DNA of 64,000 nucleotides, taken from Coenobita brevimanus (taxonomy: Eukaryota; Arthropoda; Malacostraca; Decapoda; Coenobitidae). Below are positions 55,365-64,000 of this stretch, piece by piece. The notes below the pieces were generated by a model. The model searched no databases. It was not told where the DNA came from and worked only from the letters and a program-made list of their open reading frames with translations. How positions within the stretch are numbered: the first letter of the stretch is position 1; every line of letters begins with the position of its first letter. The position numbers and the translations under genes were made by a program. The DNA lies in contig CM064713.1 in the NCBI GenBank assembly GCA_032717465.1, positions 501,501-565,500 of the forward strand, read 5' to 3'.

Positions 55365-55514
55365 GTCTCCACCAGTCAATTTCTTACTCAGTGTCTTCAA
55401 GATATTAAGATTGTTTGAAGGATGCAAGAAGAAAGACTCATTTATTTTTATTTGAAGGGCAAGACAAGAAATGGGTGGGAAGATAAGAAAGAGGGGAGAG
55501 TGGAGATTGCTTAT

Positions 55515-55584
55515 TTTACCCCTTCAATCCGGCCACGTATTTCTTAAGTCTATTCTTGCTGTCTTAAGAAGCTATTATTTACTT
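55515..55584. mobile_element. Family C left half
   Basis: TTACCCCTTCAATCCGGCCA, CTATTCTTGCTGTCTTAAG. It runs directly into the following minisatellite. Confidence 0.6.
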
Positions 55585-55585
55585 T

Positions 55586-55838
55586 AGAGGAAACGTTTGT
55601 ATTTGAGGGATTAGAGGAAACGTTTGTATTTGTAGGGGATTAAAGGAAACGTTTCTGTTTGTAGGGGATTAGAGGAAACGTTTCTGTTTGTAGGGGATTA
55701 GAGGAAACGTTTCTATTTGGGGGGATTAGAGGAAACGTTTGTATTTGTAGGGGATTAGAGGAAACGTTTTTCTTATTTTGGGATTAAAGGAAACGTTTCT
55801 ATTTAGGGGGATTAGAGGAAACGTTTTTATTCGTAGGA
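55586..55838. repeat. Minisatellite of about 28 bp, 9 copies
   Basis: Unit: GGGGATTAGAGGAAACGTTT plus CTATTTGTA. The first unit overlaps C-type sequence (TTTAGAGGAAACGTTTGTAT and GAGGGATTA), so it may have grown from a C element's interior. Confidence 0.93.
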
Positions 55839-55865
55839 GATATGTATTGCCTTAACAAAGTCCTT

Positions 55866-56177
55866 CACTATATTCTTTTTACTCATACTTGGACTAAAAT
55901 TGTCATCTCTTCATCTTCAATCCGGAGGTGTAACAAGAGGTGAACACTATAATCTGATGCTAGTAAGGAAGAAGTGTTATGGAGGGGATTTAGAAATATA
56001 GTACTGATGCCAGTCACGAAGAAGTGGTATGGAAGGGATTTAGAGCAATAGTGCTGATGCTAGTCACGAAGAAGTGGTATGGAAGGGAATTACTGTCTGA
56101 TTCTACCCCGACCTATGTGAAATAAGCCGCAAAAGGACGAAAATCTGGGCCAAGTTAAGATGAAAGGAGTATAGTGC
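55866..56177. mobile_element. Family B element with internal 3 x 50 bp triplication
   Basis: Left: CACTATATTCTTTTTACTC, ACTAAAATTGTCATC. Right: GGGCCAAGTTAAGATGAAAG then GAGTATAGTG. Inside, the GATGCTAGTCACGAAGAAGT segment occurs three times at exact 50-bp spacing (55956, 56006, 56056), which explains why this copy is about 310 bp against the usual 215. Confidence 0.88.
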
Positions 56178-56348
56178 AGCTTTTCCCTAGTTTCAATAAA
56201 TCACTGCAGAGTTAGCGAGGATAAACTGATATTAATGTCATCACACTTATTATTATTTATTTATTTATTTTTTTTTAATGCAAGGAGGATGGAACCAAGG
56301 ACACCAAAGCCTACAAGAGTGTTCCCTCCAAGAATAAAATAAGACACT
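56178..56348. other. Spacer
   Basis: (TTTA)-like run at 56252-56275. Nothing else is recognised. Confidence 0.5.
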
Positions 56349-56452
56349 AATTCAATCCGGTGACATACTTCCTGTTTTGGCCTTGCACTCCCCTTGCGAT
56401 TTTCTTAAAGTAGGGAAGATCTCAGGGGTTAAAGAGGTTAATGAAGGCTAAT
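56349..56452. mobile_element. Family C left part, possibly split by A9
   Basis: TTCAATCCGGTGACATACTT, TTGCGATTTTCTTAAAGTAG, AGGGGTTAAAGAGGTTAATG. After copy A9, GTTAGCAAGCATAATATAAA then AATGTCACCGG (56716-56746) looks like the missing right C arm. Confidence 0.6.
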
Positions 56453-56458
56453 AGTAAC

Positions 56459-56683
56459 CCCATCCGTATTCTCGCTAGGTAAGGAAGCTCTCTAGCACCT
56501 CTTCCTTAGCGATTTATTTTTGGATATGGCAGGGTAATAAACTTTCGTACGTTACTTTTGCAGGGTATGGCGTTAGTGGAAAAAATTATACGACACATGA
56601 TAGAGAGGTGTAGTAAGCAAAATAAATCGCTTAGGAAAAGGTGTTATGTAGCTTCCCTAACCCACATGAATACTGGGCAGTCT
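56459..56683. mobile_element. Family A palindromic element, copy A9
   Basis: ATCCGTATTCTCGCTAGGTA, AGGAAGCTCTCTAGCACC, TTAGCGATTTATTTTTGGAT. Right arm: AGCAAAATAAATCGCTTAGG, AAAAGGTGTTATGTAGCTTC. Confidence 0.86.
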
Positions 56684-56871
56684 CCAATAATCGGAGAATC
56701 GCGTTGAGTTAGCAAGCATAATATAAAAAAATGTCACCGGAAATAACTGAATAATAGAACAGCAGGTATGTGAGGCGTGAAGGTAAATATTTCACCTTTA
56801 ATACGTCATGTATATTTAATTATTTTTGCTATATTTTATCTTTAATACTTCATATATAGTTAATTATTTTT

Positions 56872-57096
56872 GCTATCAGACGGTTTTTTGCTATCAGACC
56901 ATTTTTTTACGAGAGAACTTTTCTACGGACGATTTTGGGTACCAAGCGATTTTTCGCCACCAGACGATTTTTATCAGACGATTTTTTTTTAACCAGACGA
57001 TATTGGTACCGAATGATTTTTAGCTGCCAGACGATTTTTTCTATCACGATTTTTTGCCACCAGACGATTTTTTGCTACCAGACGATTTTTCCCATA
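56872..57096. repeat. Local array of the family C core (CAGACGATTTT)
   Basis: About ten copies of CCAGACGATTTTT or close variants (CAGACGGTTTTT, CAGACCATTTTT, ACCGAATGATTTTT) lie within 225 bp, separated by short T-rich or GCTAC/GCCAC linkers. Units are about 18-25 bp. The same word is the conserved core of dispersed family C. Confidence 0.88.
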
Positions 57097-57140
57097 TTAG
57101 AAGAGCGATGTAGAAATACAAGGGTTAGTTTAAGGCTGTA

Positions 57141-57245
57141 TTTAACCCCTTCAATTCGAAAAGTCTTGGGTGAGTGTAGTCGTGTGGATATAGTAAAAAA
57201 ACAACTACCAGCACAAAGCACGTCGTGGGAGTGAAGGGGTTAATG
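57141..57245. mobile_element. Family C element with intact ends
   Basis: Starts TTTAACCCCTTCAATTCGAA and ends GGGAGTGAAGGGGTTAATGG. The GTGTAGTCGTGTGGATATAG core is diverged. Confidence 0.75.
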
Positions 57246-57300
57246 GGTAAATTTTGAACAGGTAGACAGGAAAATTACAGGTAGACAAGAGGTAGGAATA

Positions 57301-57420
57301 GACACTTACTCCTTCACTACGATGACGTCTTAGTGTAACCTATCCTTGCTGCTTCTAGACGATTTTATTCATCTTCAAGAAAACCCCCATTATTAAGGCC
57401 ATATTTAACCCCTGTTGTCC
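57301..57420. mobile_element. Family C left half
   Basis: ACTCCTTCACTACGATGACG, CTTGCTGCTTCTAGACGATT, TTATTCATCTTC, then a second TTTAACCCC end. Confidence 0.72.
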
Positions 57421-57508
57421 AAAAGTAAATAAATAAATAAATAAATAAATCTCTCCTAAGCTGCATAAATCGCCATGAAAGAGGGGTTAAGAGAGCTTGG
57501 GGATAAGG

Positions 57509-57651
57509 CCAGATAATCCCTCCATTCCCATAGCATTTTTTTCCTTGCTATCTCCAGACGATTTTATTCAGCTTTGGGTAGGATTTTATAGCTAGGGATG
57601 TCAGAGTTAGCTTTATGTGATGCTTTTACTTCAAGAGGTCCTTCCTTAGTT

Positions 57652-57695
<44 letters not shown>

Positions 57696-57729
57696 GTAAA
57701 ATATAAAGTCATTGTACTGAAAGGGTTAA
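57509..57729. mobile_element. Family C element with (GA)n expansion inside
   Basis: Left: TAATCCCTCCATTCCCATAG, TTGCTATCTCCAGACGATTT, TATTCAGCTTTGGG. A (GA)n of about 38 bp lies at 57651-57690. Right end: AAGTCATTGTACTGAAAGGG then TTAA. Confidence 0.75.
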
Positions 57730-57989
57730 AGAAGAAAAGTGTGGTTGGGAAAAATAAAAAAATGAGGAATATATGGAGGAAAAATAGGAAGAAAGTGTGT
57801 GGAGGAATAAGGGAGTCAGGAAGCAAGGCAAAAAGGGACGATGATGATTTAAAGCTGAAGAAAATAGAATGGATGTGGAGGAGAGGGGAATATTATTTGT
57901 AGAAAAAAAAAATGCTATGGATGTCAGTTCTCCCTCCCCTAAAAAATTTGCAGTATTGAAAATGAAGTTAATGCCAGTTAGAAATAAGA

Positions 57990-59170
57990 CAAATTGCATT
58001 GTAAAATGAGGTGAAAGAACAAATAATGGCACGAGTAAAATGAATAAAGATGTTGGGGTAAGGAATGAACAAAAAAAATGAATAAATAAAGGAATGAAGA
58101 GAGGGCAGCGTGAATAGGACCAAAATAGAAGAAAAATGTAAAGTGAGGAAAGAACAGATATAATAAAGGCAAGAAAATTGAGAAAAATGGGGAAATTATA
58201 CTGTGAATATATAAAAGAAAATTGTCATCGAGTTCCCAAGCAAAATCTTTTCTCCTGTGGAATCCATGAGACGAAAAATACACGAAAAGGATAAAGATAA
58301 ATAAAGGTGAGGGAAAAAAAAAGATAAATGAGGAAAGGTCAGTGTGAATAGAATGAGAAAATATTTATAAGAAATTGTTCGAAAAAAATGATGATAGGAC
58401 AACCTGAGTAGTGTTAAAAATACATGAAAAAAACGAGGAAAAGTCAGCGTGAGTAAAATAGATGTGTAAAAAAAAAAAAAATCCAGCTCCCAGTCAGGTA
58501 TATTGGTTACCTGTCGAATCCATCAGTGTCAGGCCATCAAATAAAGCAAGTAAAGGTATAAAGGAGAAGAAGGCTAGCAAAAATAAGTACGCTTGGATAG
58601 AAAGAAAACAGAGGTGGAAAAACAGAATATATCCCACTAAGACTCCTTCAATAATCATGTTTTCCTCAGCTACCCTTACACGGTTTTATTTATATTTCTT
58701 TGCTGCATATGAACTAATAAAATAAAGAAGTAAAGGGAAGGAAGACAGACTAATAAAAACATGTTCAGGGAAAAGAAGGAAGAAATCAGATGTATAAGAA
58801 AAGTGCAGCGTGAAGTTCATAGGGTAAAACCATTGTGAAGAAAAAGAAAATAAGAAAACATAAGAAAACTGGGGATAAGGGAGAGTGGGTTGCTTACAAA
58901 AAAATCTCCCAGTTCTCAGTGAAGCATAATTTTCTCCTGTTAGATAAAAAAGCTCACGAAAAATTAAAATAGGGCAGAGAGAGCAGAACTTAAAAAATAA
59001 ATAGAAACTAATCCCGTATTTAAGTAAGCCTATTTCTCCCTCAAAAAAAAAAGCAGGAAGAATATTTCAGAAAAAAGTGTTAGGGCAGTGAGTAAAAAAA
59101 TATTGTTTAAAAAAAAATCCTCTAGTAGCCAAGCAAGCATATTAATCGCCTGTATAATCGATTCGTCTCG
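57990..59170. repeat. Diverged A-rich repeat array (GTCAGCGTGARTAAAAT motif)
   Basis: Two motifs alternate through about 1.1 kb of A-rich DNA. One is GGCAGCGTGAATA or GTCAGCGTGAGTAAAAT (near 58105, 58338, 58396, 58447, 58805 and 59082). The other is an A-run followed by TCCAGCTCCCAGTCAGGTAT, GTCATCGAGTTCCCAAGCAA or similar, then TTTTCTCCTGTNGAATCCAT (near 58215, 58483, 58900 and 59115). Spacing is irregular. It looks like an old, decayed tandem or segmental array. Confidence 0.55.
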
Positions 59171-59230
59171 CCCCATCACTTGCCACTTAGCCTGCCCCTC
59201 CTCCTGTCACCACTCACCCCCCCACCTCAC

Positions 59231-59232
<2 letters not shown>

Positions 59233-59260
<28 letters not shown>
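59233..59260. repeat. (GA)n microsatellite
   Basis: About 14 GA units. Confidence 0.95.
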
Positions 59261-59265
<5 letters not shown>

Positions 59266-59283
59266 TTCATCCGTAATTACCTA

Positions 59284-59402
59284 CGTTTTCATAGCACTTC
59301 TTCGTGACTAGCACCATATACCATCTCAGGCTATAACTCAGAATACAGGATGGAGATACGGCAATTGTACGCCTAGTCAGGATGGAAGGAGTATAGTGAA
59401 AG
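59284..59402. mobile_element. Family B half (reverse)
   Basis: TTTCATAGCACTTCTTCGTG, ACTAGCACCATATACCATCT, then GGATGGAAGGAGTATAGTG. Confidence 0.72.
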
Positions 59403-59478
59403 TAAGCCACTTCACTCCGAGGACCCATTATTTATTTTATTCAGCTTTTGGGAGAGGTGTTGCAGTGAAGGGGAAATG
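59403..59478. mobile_element. Family C left half, interrupted by a LINE 3' end
   Basis: CCACTTCACTCCGAGGACCC, TATTTTATTCAGCTTTTGGG, GTGAAGGGGAAATGAAGGC. The matching right end, GCATCATCGGACTGAAGGGG then TTAA, lies at about 59756-59780 beyond the LINE fragment. Confidence 0.62.
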
Positions 59479-59479
59479 A

Positions 59480-59695
59480 AGGCTTTATGGAGGTGTGAGC
59501 TGGGGGGAGGGCAGCGAAATGACAGGGGACAGGACGACGTGGAGTCGAGTTGTTTGTGGCCATCCCTTACGGGATTAAGGCGTCTGGCAGTAGATAGACT
59601 GATGGATAGATAGATAGACAAATAGATAGATAGATAGACATAAATTGATAGACATGGATAGATAGATAGGTAGATAGATAGATAGATGCACGTGT
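59480..59695 (+). mobile_element. LINE 3' end with GATA/GACA tail
   Basis: GGTGTGAGCTGGGGGGAGGG, CGAAATGACAGGGGACAGGA, GTTGTTTGTGGCCATCCCTT, ATTAAGGCGTCTGGCAGTAG, then about 90 bp of GATA/GACA tail. Plus sense and 5'-truncated within the terminal block. Confidence 0.82.
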
Positions 59696-59782
59696 AAGTT
59701 TCTCTAAAGCTGTATTTATATATAAATGAATTAGAAATATAACATACGCTAAATATGCATCATCGGACTGAAGGGGTTAACT

Positions 59783-60060
59783 AGCTACCTAATCCTACCG
59801 AGGGATTTAATGCCAAGTGAGATTTTTTAACCGCTTCAGGGCGAGGTACTGTCTCTCACAAGTCTGGACCACACGACTACGTCACCTTTGTTTCGAACAT
59901 GTCAGTGACTCTCGAAAACCATGCTGGTGACATTGCCCGTAACATGCCTGTGACATGTTGCTGACATGTTTGAGGCATGACTCTAACATATCGTGAGCAG
60001 TGTGTCCTACAATGTTCGAGGGCAAGTGTGGCCGCACCCTTAGGATGATTTTAGTATGTT
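59783..60060. other. Spacer with ACATG-rich segment
   Basis: From 59897 to 59998 variants of GACATG occur at irregular spacing (ACATGTCAGTGACT, ACATGCCTGTGACATG, CTGACATGTTTGAGG). No gene is seen. A C end, TTTTTAACCGCTTCAGGGCG, lies at about 59826. Confidence 0.5.
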
Positions 60061-60064
60061 TTTA

Positions 60065-60151
60065 GCCTCTTCAACCCGAAGCCGCACATTTTATTTAATT
60101 ATTTGCTCCCTCCAAACGATTTCATGCAGTTTTCGAACTGAAGGAGTTAGA
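60065..60151. mobile_element. Family C copy, internally deleted
   Basis: CCTCTTCAACCCGAAGCCGC, CCTCCAAACGATTTCATGCA, GTTTTCGAACTGAAGGAGTT. Confidence 0.65.
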
Positions 60152-60237
60152 GTGAACTGATGGCGCTAGACAGAGCCTTCATTAAAGTTTTCGACATTAT
60201 AAGCGATTCGTACGGAGAATAAAATAGTCCAAAGTCA

Positions 60238-60325
60238 GAGAAGAGGAGGAGGAGAAGAAGAGGAGGAGGAAAAGAAGAAGAAGAAGAGGTGGAGGAAAAG
60301 AAGAGGAGGAGGAAGAGAAAAATAC
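60238..60325. repeat. (AGG)n/(AAG)n
   Basis: AGAGGAGGAGGAGAAGAAGA-like trinucleotides. Confidence 0.9.
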
Positions 60326-60459
60326 ATCCCCGGACTGTAGTGAATTATTGAAGCTGTCTTGAATAATAGGTGAGTAATTTTTCGGTGCATATAACTTGAA
60401 CATAGGGGTGGAGAGCTATTGTCCTGGGTGAGAAGTACTGCCAGATGACGGTGTGTACC

Positions 60460-60462
<3 letters not shown>

Positions 60463-60510
<48 letters not shown>
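60463..60510. repeat. (GT)n microsatellite
   Basis: About 24 GT units. Confidence 0.95.
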
Positions 60511-60512
<2 letters not shown>

Positions 60513-60611
60513 CCAGTTACGCACATATCAAACCTCCTGAGAAACATACGCCACTCTGTATTGTCCCTCCAAATGCCCGTCTACGTGGAAGTCCGTTTTG
60601 CCTAGCAGCGT

Positions 60612-61055
60612 CAACACACTGGCCCATATTCCCAGCCGCCTAGGAAGATGTCCAGCACCCTTTCCTGTGCGATTTATTTAGCACACTGCCCCCTGGTCCG
60701 TATTCTCGTGGCTTGAGGAGGCTCCCTTGTAACTCCTCCTTAGCGATTTATTTTTGGATATGGCTGGTTTATATAGTTTTGTACGTTATGTATGCAGAGT
60801 ACGGTGATATTAGAATGATTTAATTAACATAGAAGAGGAGAGGAAGGTGTAATAAGCAAAATAAGTCGCTTTGCAAGGGGCGTTAGGTAGCTTCATTAAC
60901 TGTCGAGAAAACGGGGACTTGTCATTCTTTTCTGTTAATTTTGTCTTTTTAATATCGACATAGATTACATTGATATCGAGGAAAAAAAATGTTCATGTTG
61001 TCAGTGCAGAAATAAACCACTTAGAGAAGGGTGCTAGGGTGCTGGTGGATCTTCA
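60612..61055. mobile_element. Nested family A elements
   Basis: The outer left arm is TATTCCCAGCCGCCTAGGAA, GATGTCCAGCACCCTTTCCT, GCGATTTATTTAGC (60618-60682). The outer right arm is AGAAATAAACCACTTAGAGA, AGGGTGCTAGGGTGCTGG (61007-61047). Between them lies a second, better-conserved A element. Confidence 0.65.
60694..60919. mobile_element. Family A palindromic element, copy A10 (inner)
   Basis: GGTCCGTATTCTCGTGGCTT, TTAGCGATTTATTTTTGGAT, AGCAAAATAAGTCGCTTTGC, GGCGTTAGGTAGCTTCATTA, GTCGAGAAAACGGGGACTT. Confidence 0.85.
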
Positions 61056-61400
61056 GGTGAGCATGAGCACCTTTTTTTTTTTTTTTTTTTTCTGCGCACC
61101 TGGATATGCGCAGGTATGCATTGAGTTACCAGGCATGTTTTATCTGTTACCGTTCTCGCTGCTAAAGTTATCACGTAAACTAAATTGGAGTCACCTGTCG
61201 AACATAAATTAGTTATTTTTGGCCTCGTCTCTGTGCACTTGGGTCTGTACACTAACATCCTGTACACTATTGAACACGTCGCCAACAGAGTGAACACAAA
61301 GGTGGAGATACTGGTGAACAATAGGCTACCTGCTTTTGAACTCCTGTGCTCATCTACGTATATGCAAAATGATCCTAAGTAACTTGCATTAAAACACTTA
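61056..61400. other. Spacer with T-tract
   Basis: T-run at 61071-61091. A frame of about 65 codons at 61185-61382 has an amino-acid-like mix but no ATG, domain or splice context, so it is not called. Confidence 0.45.
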
Positions 61401-61404
61401 ACAC

Positions 61405-61700
61405 GTTGTAGTGGTGGTGGTTGTAACTGTGATGATAATAGCCGAGATTGTGGTAGTGGTGGTAGTGATGATGGTGTTGTTTGTGGTGGTGGTGGTAGTG
61501 GTAATAGTAATAGTAGTGGTGGTTGTAGTGGTAATTGTAGTTGTGATAGTAGTAGTTGTTGTAATGGTAGTAGTAGTAGTAGTAGTAGTGAGTCTGGTGT
61601 TTGTGGTGGTGGTAATGATGGTAGTAGTAGTATTGATGTGATGGTGATAGCGGTAGTCAAGATGGTGGTGCTTTTGTTGGTAGTAGTGGTAGGATATGAC
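61405..61700. repeat. (GGT)n/(AGT)n trinucleotide mosaic
   Basis: GTAGTGGTGGTAGTGATGAT-like trinucleotides, a pure (AGT)n at about 61568-61590. Val-rich and Thr-rich frames are repeat translations. Confidence 0.92.
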
Positions 61701-61869
61701 TGTAGTATTGAGACAGTGGTGTGTGTGCTGGTAAATGGAGCGGTAGTTGTAGTGAGAAAAATTCGTCAAAAAGATATTCATGATGCTGTCCAAATATTAC
61801 TGCAGCGCCCCATGGAAGGCAGATATTTCCCGACGCTTGAAATGTAATCTTCCTCCCTGGTTAATCCGG

Positions 61870-61955
61870 ATAATATTAACCCTTTGAGGAGTACAGATCC
61901 TCCTCAGCTACGTAAAATCGTCTCGCGTTAGCCTAAATAAAACAATGCTTCTTCT
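61870..61955. mobile_element. Family C fragment
   Basis: ATTAACCCTTTGAGGAGTAC, CAGCTACGTAAAATCGTCTC, GTTAGCCTAAATAAAACAAT. Confidence 0.62.
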
Positions 61956-62011
61956 CTCATCGCCGGGCAAAGGAATGTACGAAGGTAGTGTAGGTGGGAG
62001 AGGAGAAGATC

Positions 62012-62230
62012 TAGGTCCGTGTTCTCGTAGGGTAAGGAGGCTCCCTAACACCTTTTCCTGAGCGATTTATTTTACTTACACGTTACAAGCCTCTTCTGTG
62101 TTGCTTTAATTAATCTATTATCGCTATACTGTGCATAACTAAGGTACAAAAGGGTACTAAGCAGCCACATCCAAAACTGAATTGCTGAGGAAAAGGTGCT
62201 AGGGAGCTCCGTTAGCCGACCATAAGATAG
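62012..62230. mobile_element. Family A palindromic element, copy A11
   Basis: TAGGTCCGTGTTCTCGTAGG, GTAAGGAGGCTCCCTAACAC, TGAGCGATTTATTTTACTTA. Core: CGCTATACTGTGCATAACTA. Right arm: GAGGAAAAGGTGCTAGGGAG. Confidence 0.85.
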
Positions 62231-62695
62231 AGCAAGAAGATCAGGAGTAAGGAATTGGTATCGTAACATAGAATAAATATAAATAGGATGGTAATAAGGG
62301 TAAAAGAAATTGAGTGTCTTGGAAGGATGAGGAGCAGACACCCGAGAAAGAAAGAAGATGGATGATAGTGTAACGTAAGGGAGAGTATCAAATATAAATG
62401 TTTTGAAAGTTGAAGAAATAATAGAGATAACGAAGGAAAATTTTGGCCCGATAATTGAAGGCTAGATATACGAAGGCGAAAGATAAGCTAGTAGATGTTT
62501 GGCTACGTTGACTCCTTCGTTTTGCCTCTTCCTGTTCTTTTTCCTGGTCTTGTTTCGCCTTTTTCGGTCTTATTTCCTGGTTCCTCCCACTCTGCCTGTT
62601 AAATGAGATATAGGGGTAGGTTAGGTGTGATTATACAGTACATTATATTGACCTGCTTACCTGCAACGGCTGGTTATGTCCGGTAATGATATTAA
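62231..62695. other. Unique AT-rich spacer
   Basis: No gene or known repeat is recognised. Confidence 0.5.
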
Positions 62696-62696
62696 T

Positions 62697-62831
62697 ATTG
62701 ATGATGATGATGATAATAATAATAATAATAATAATTATTATTATTATTATTATTATAATAATTATAATGAAGTATTAACGATAAGAATGACAGCAATATT
62801 AATAGTTATTAAAGTAATAATAATAATGATC

Positions 62832-62879
<48 letters not shown>

Positions 62880-62882
62880 TCA
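62697..62882. repeat. (GAT)n, (AAT)n and (ATT)n cluster
   Basis: (GAT)n 62699-62713, (AAT)n then (ATT)n about 62713-62760, forming a palindromic junction, and (AAT)n 62835-62879. Confidence 0.92.
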
Positions 62883-63580
62883 CTGTATTATAATATTGTC
62901 ACACTGTATTATAATTGTAGTATTATAATTAAATTTTAATCAGTATAAGTATTCCGTACTACTTTTTTTTTTTTTTACTGTACTTGCCTTGGAAAATTTA
63001 TCGTAACTGTTTAGCCTACAAATATTGAATCAGACACGTATTATCTCCAAAACGAAGTTCATTAGCTTGATGAATAAAAATGAATGTCTGACCACCACTA
63101 AACTCTTGATCGCTGAAGTTATATTCGCAGGCCACATCAAAATTTTTTCAGCTCACAATGCACCACTTCCTCTTGCCACCCTACGCCAGCCTCCCTCATG
63201 CATTTCACTTTAATCCTCAGGGGAAGTTACACACCTTAACTCACTTATTCTTGCCTACAACAGATGATTTCACTCGACGTAAGAAGTGCCTATGGACCTA
63301 CGTGTTAGTTTTCCAATATTTTTTTATCGATCTTTTTCTCACAACGTAAATCATGGCAGTTGTTATTGTAGCCTCAGGTTCATCTGAAATGTGAACCCAG
63401 TGGACTGCAGGCTGAAGCTGCCCTCATCCTAAAGTCGACCCTCCTTCTTTTGGGACATAGGAAGGCACTGAGGAACGTTTTGTATAACCCGGTAGTGGAG
63501 CCACACAGTTATATCGGTGCCACCACGTGAAGGTGTCCCTCTCATAAGTACATGTTATCGCCAGTCTACCTAACCTTTTT
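62883..63580. other. Unique spacer
   Basis: T-tract at 62964-62976. A TATTATAATTG duplication lies near 62888-62925. 63350-63560 has ordinary complexity but no supported gene. Confidence 0.45.
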
Positions 63581-64000
63581 CTCCTTATATTGACTCTTAT
63601 AACTACTCTAAATCACCTTCCCTCATACACCTTAATTTATTTTTGCACCGTGTTCTTGATTTTCTCCTATTTTCTTATCAGTATTACATCGGAACTCATT
63701 TGTACTTCCTCCCACCACCACCTACTCTTCGTTATACACTCTGCTTCGTCTTTCCTCTTTACTGTTTCCCTTCCTCAGCACATTTTCCTATCATTTTCTG
63801 TCATGACTCATCACCACTCATTTCCATCTTCTCATATTCTCTTCTTTAATTTTCTCCATTTTCTTTTTTTTTGTTTTGTTTCCGTCCTCACCTCATTTTA
63901 AAACATATATACATCCCAACTCACAGCTGTTCTCCCCACCTACTACAACACCCTCCCTCATACACTCCATCTATTTTTTTTACCTCATTTTTGGTCTTCT
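63581..64000. repeat. T/C-rich block running off the window end
   Basis: TTTTCTCC/CTCATTTCC low complexity. CCTCATACACYYYATCTATT-like and CCTCCCACCACCACCTAC segments recur loosely (63630 and 63960). No gene is seen. Confidence 0.65.

Noticed and set aside
61185..61382. 65-codon frame with ordinary composition
   Set aside because: It starts at a non-ATG codon, has no recognised motif and no splice or transcript evidence. It lies next to the nested A elements and a trinucleotide mosaic.

Overview
This is non-coding, repeat-dominated nuclear DNA from an animal, most probably an arthropod and plausibly a decapod crustacean. The evidence is very long and frequent (CT)n, (CA)n, (GA)n, (GT)n, (ATT)n and (GATA)n microsatellites, kilobase-scale pyrimidine-rich or purine-rich strands, non-LTR retrotransposon remnants and many short palindromic DNA elements. 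No bacterial operon, rRNA, intact tRNA, CRISPR array or convincing full-length gene is present. Nearly all long open frames are translations of simple repeats (Leu/Ser/Pro-rich, Arg/Glu-rich, His/Thr, Cys/Val and Met-Asp-Gly-Trp repeats) and are not annotated as genes. The taxon is an inference from genome texture, not from a marker gene.

Layout. 1-7 kb: AT-rich DNA, an apparently perfect 2 x 386 bp tandem duplication, LINE 3' ends, the first palindromic elements and large CT/CA tracts. 7-12 kb: two old interspersed repeats around a double A-tract, then pyrimidine and purine blocks. 12.9-15.5 kb: the least repetitive stretch, with one weak candidate coding exon near 14.65-14.83 kb. 15.8-26.7 kb: long CT and AG blocks, tetranucleotide arrays and minisatellites. 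26.8-30.5 kb: a dense cluster of three palindromic families plus a 60-bp tandem array. 32.6-33.9 kb: a decayed LINE reverse transcriptase. 35-44 kb: trinucleotide mosaics, long CT blocks and a clean 780-bp hAT-like element, followed by 23-bp and about 27-bp minisatellites. 44.4-63 kb: palindromic elements every 1-3 kb, often nested or chimeric, separated by SSRs and minisatellites.

The main result is a set of recurrent short palindromic (foldback, MITE-like) families, named here A, B and C. A is about 220 bp with arms of about 55-60 bp and core GGTTAAGGAAGCTCCCTAAC. B is about 215 bp, with a TATACTC-type end, arm core CTTGGCCCAAAATTGCCATC and internal core GCACTTCTTCGTGACTAGCA. C is about 100-200 bp, with ends like TTAACCCCTTCA and core CCAGACGATTTTATTCAGCT. 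They recur dozens of times, lie next to or inside one another, and form at least one B/A chimera. The C core has also been amplified into a local tandem array. Two further families, D (two copies) and E (one copy), are less certain. No element here encodes a transposase, so any mobility would need proteins supplied from elsewhere. Coordinates of repeats were read by eye and their edges are approximate to a few bases, or tens of bases for degenerate arrays.
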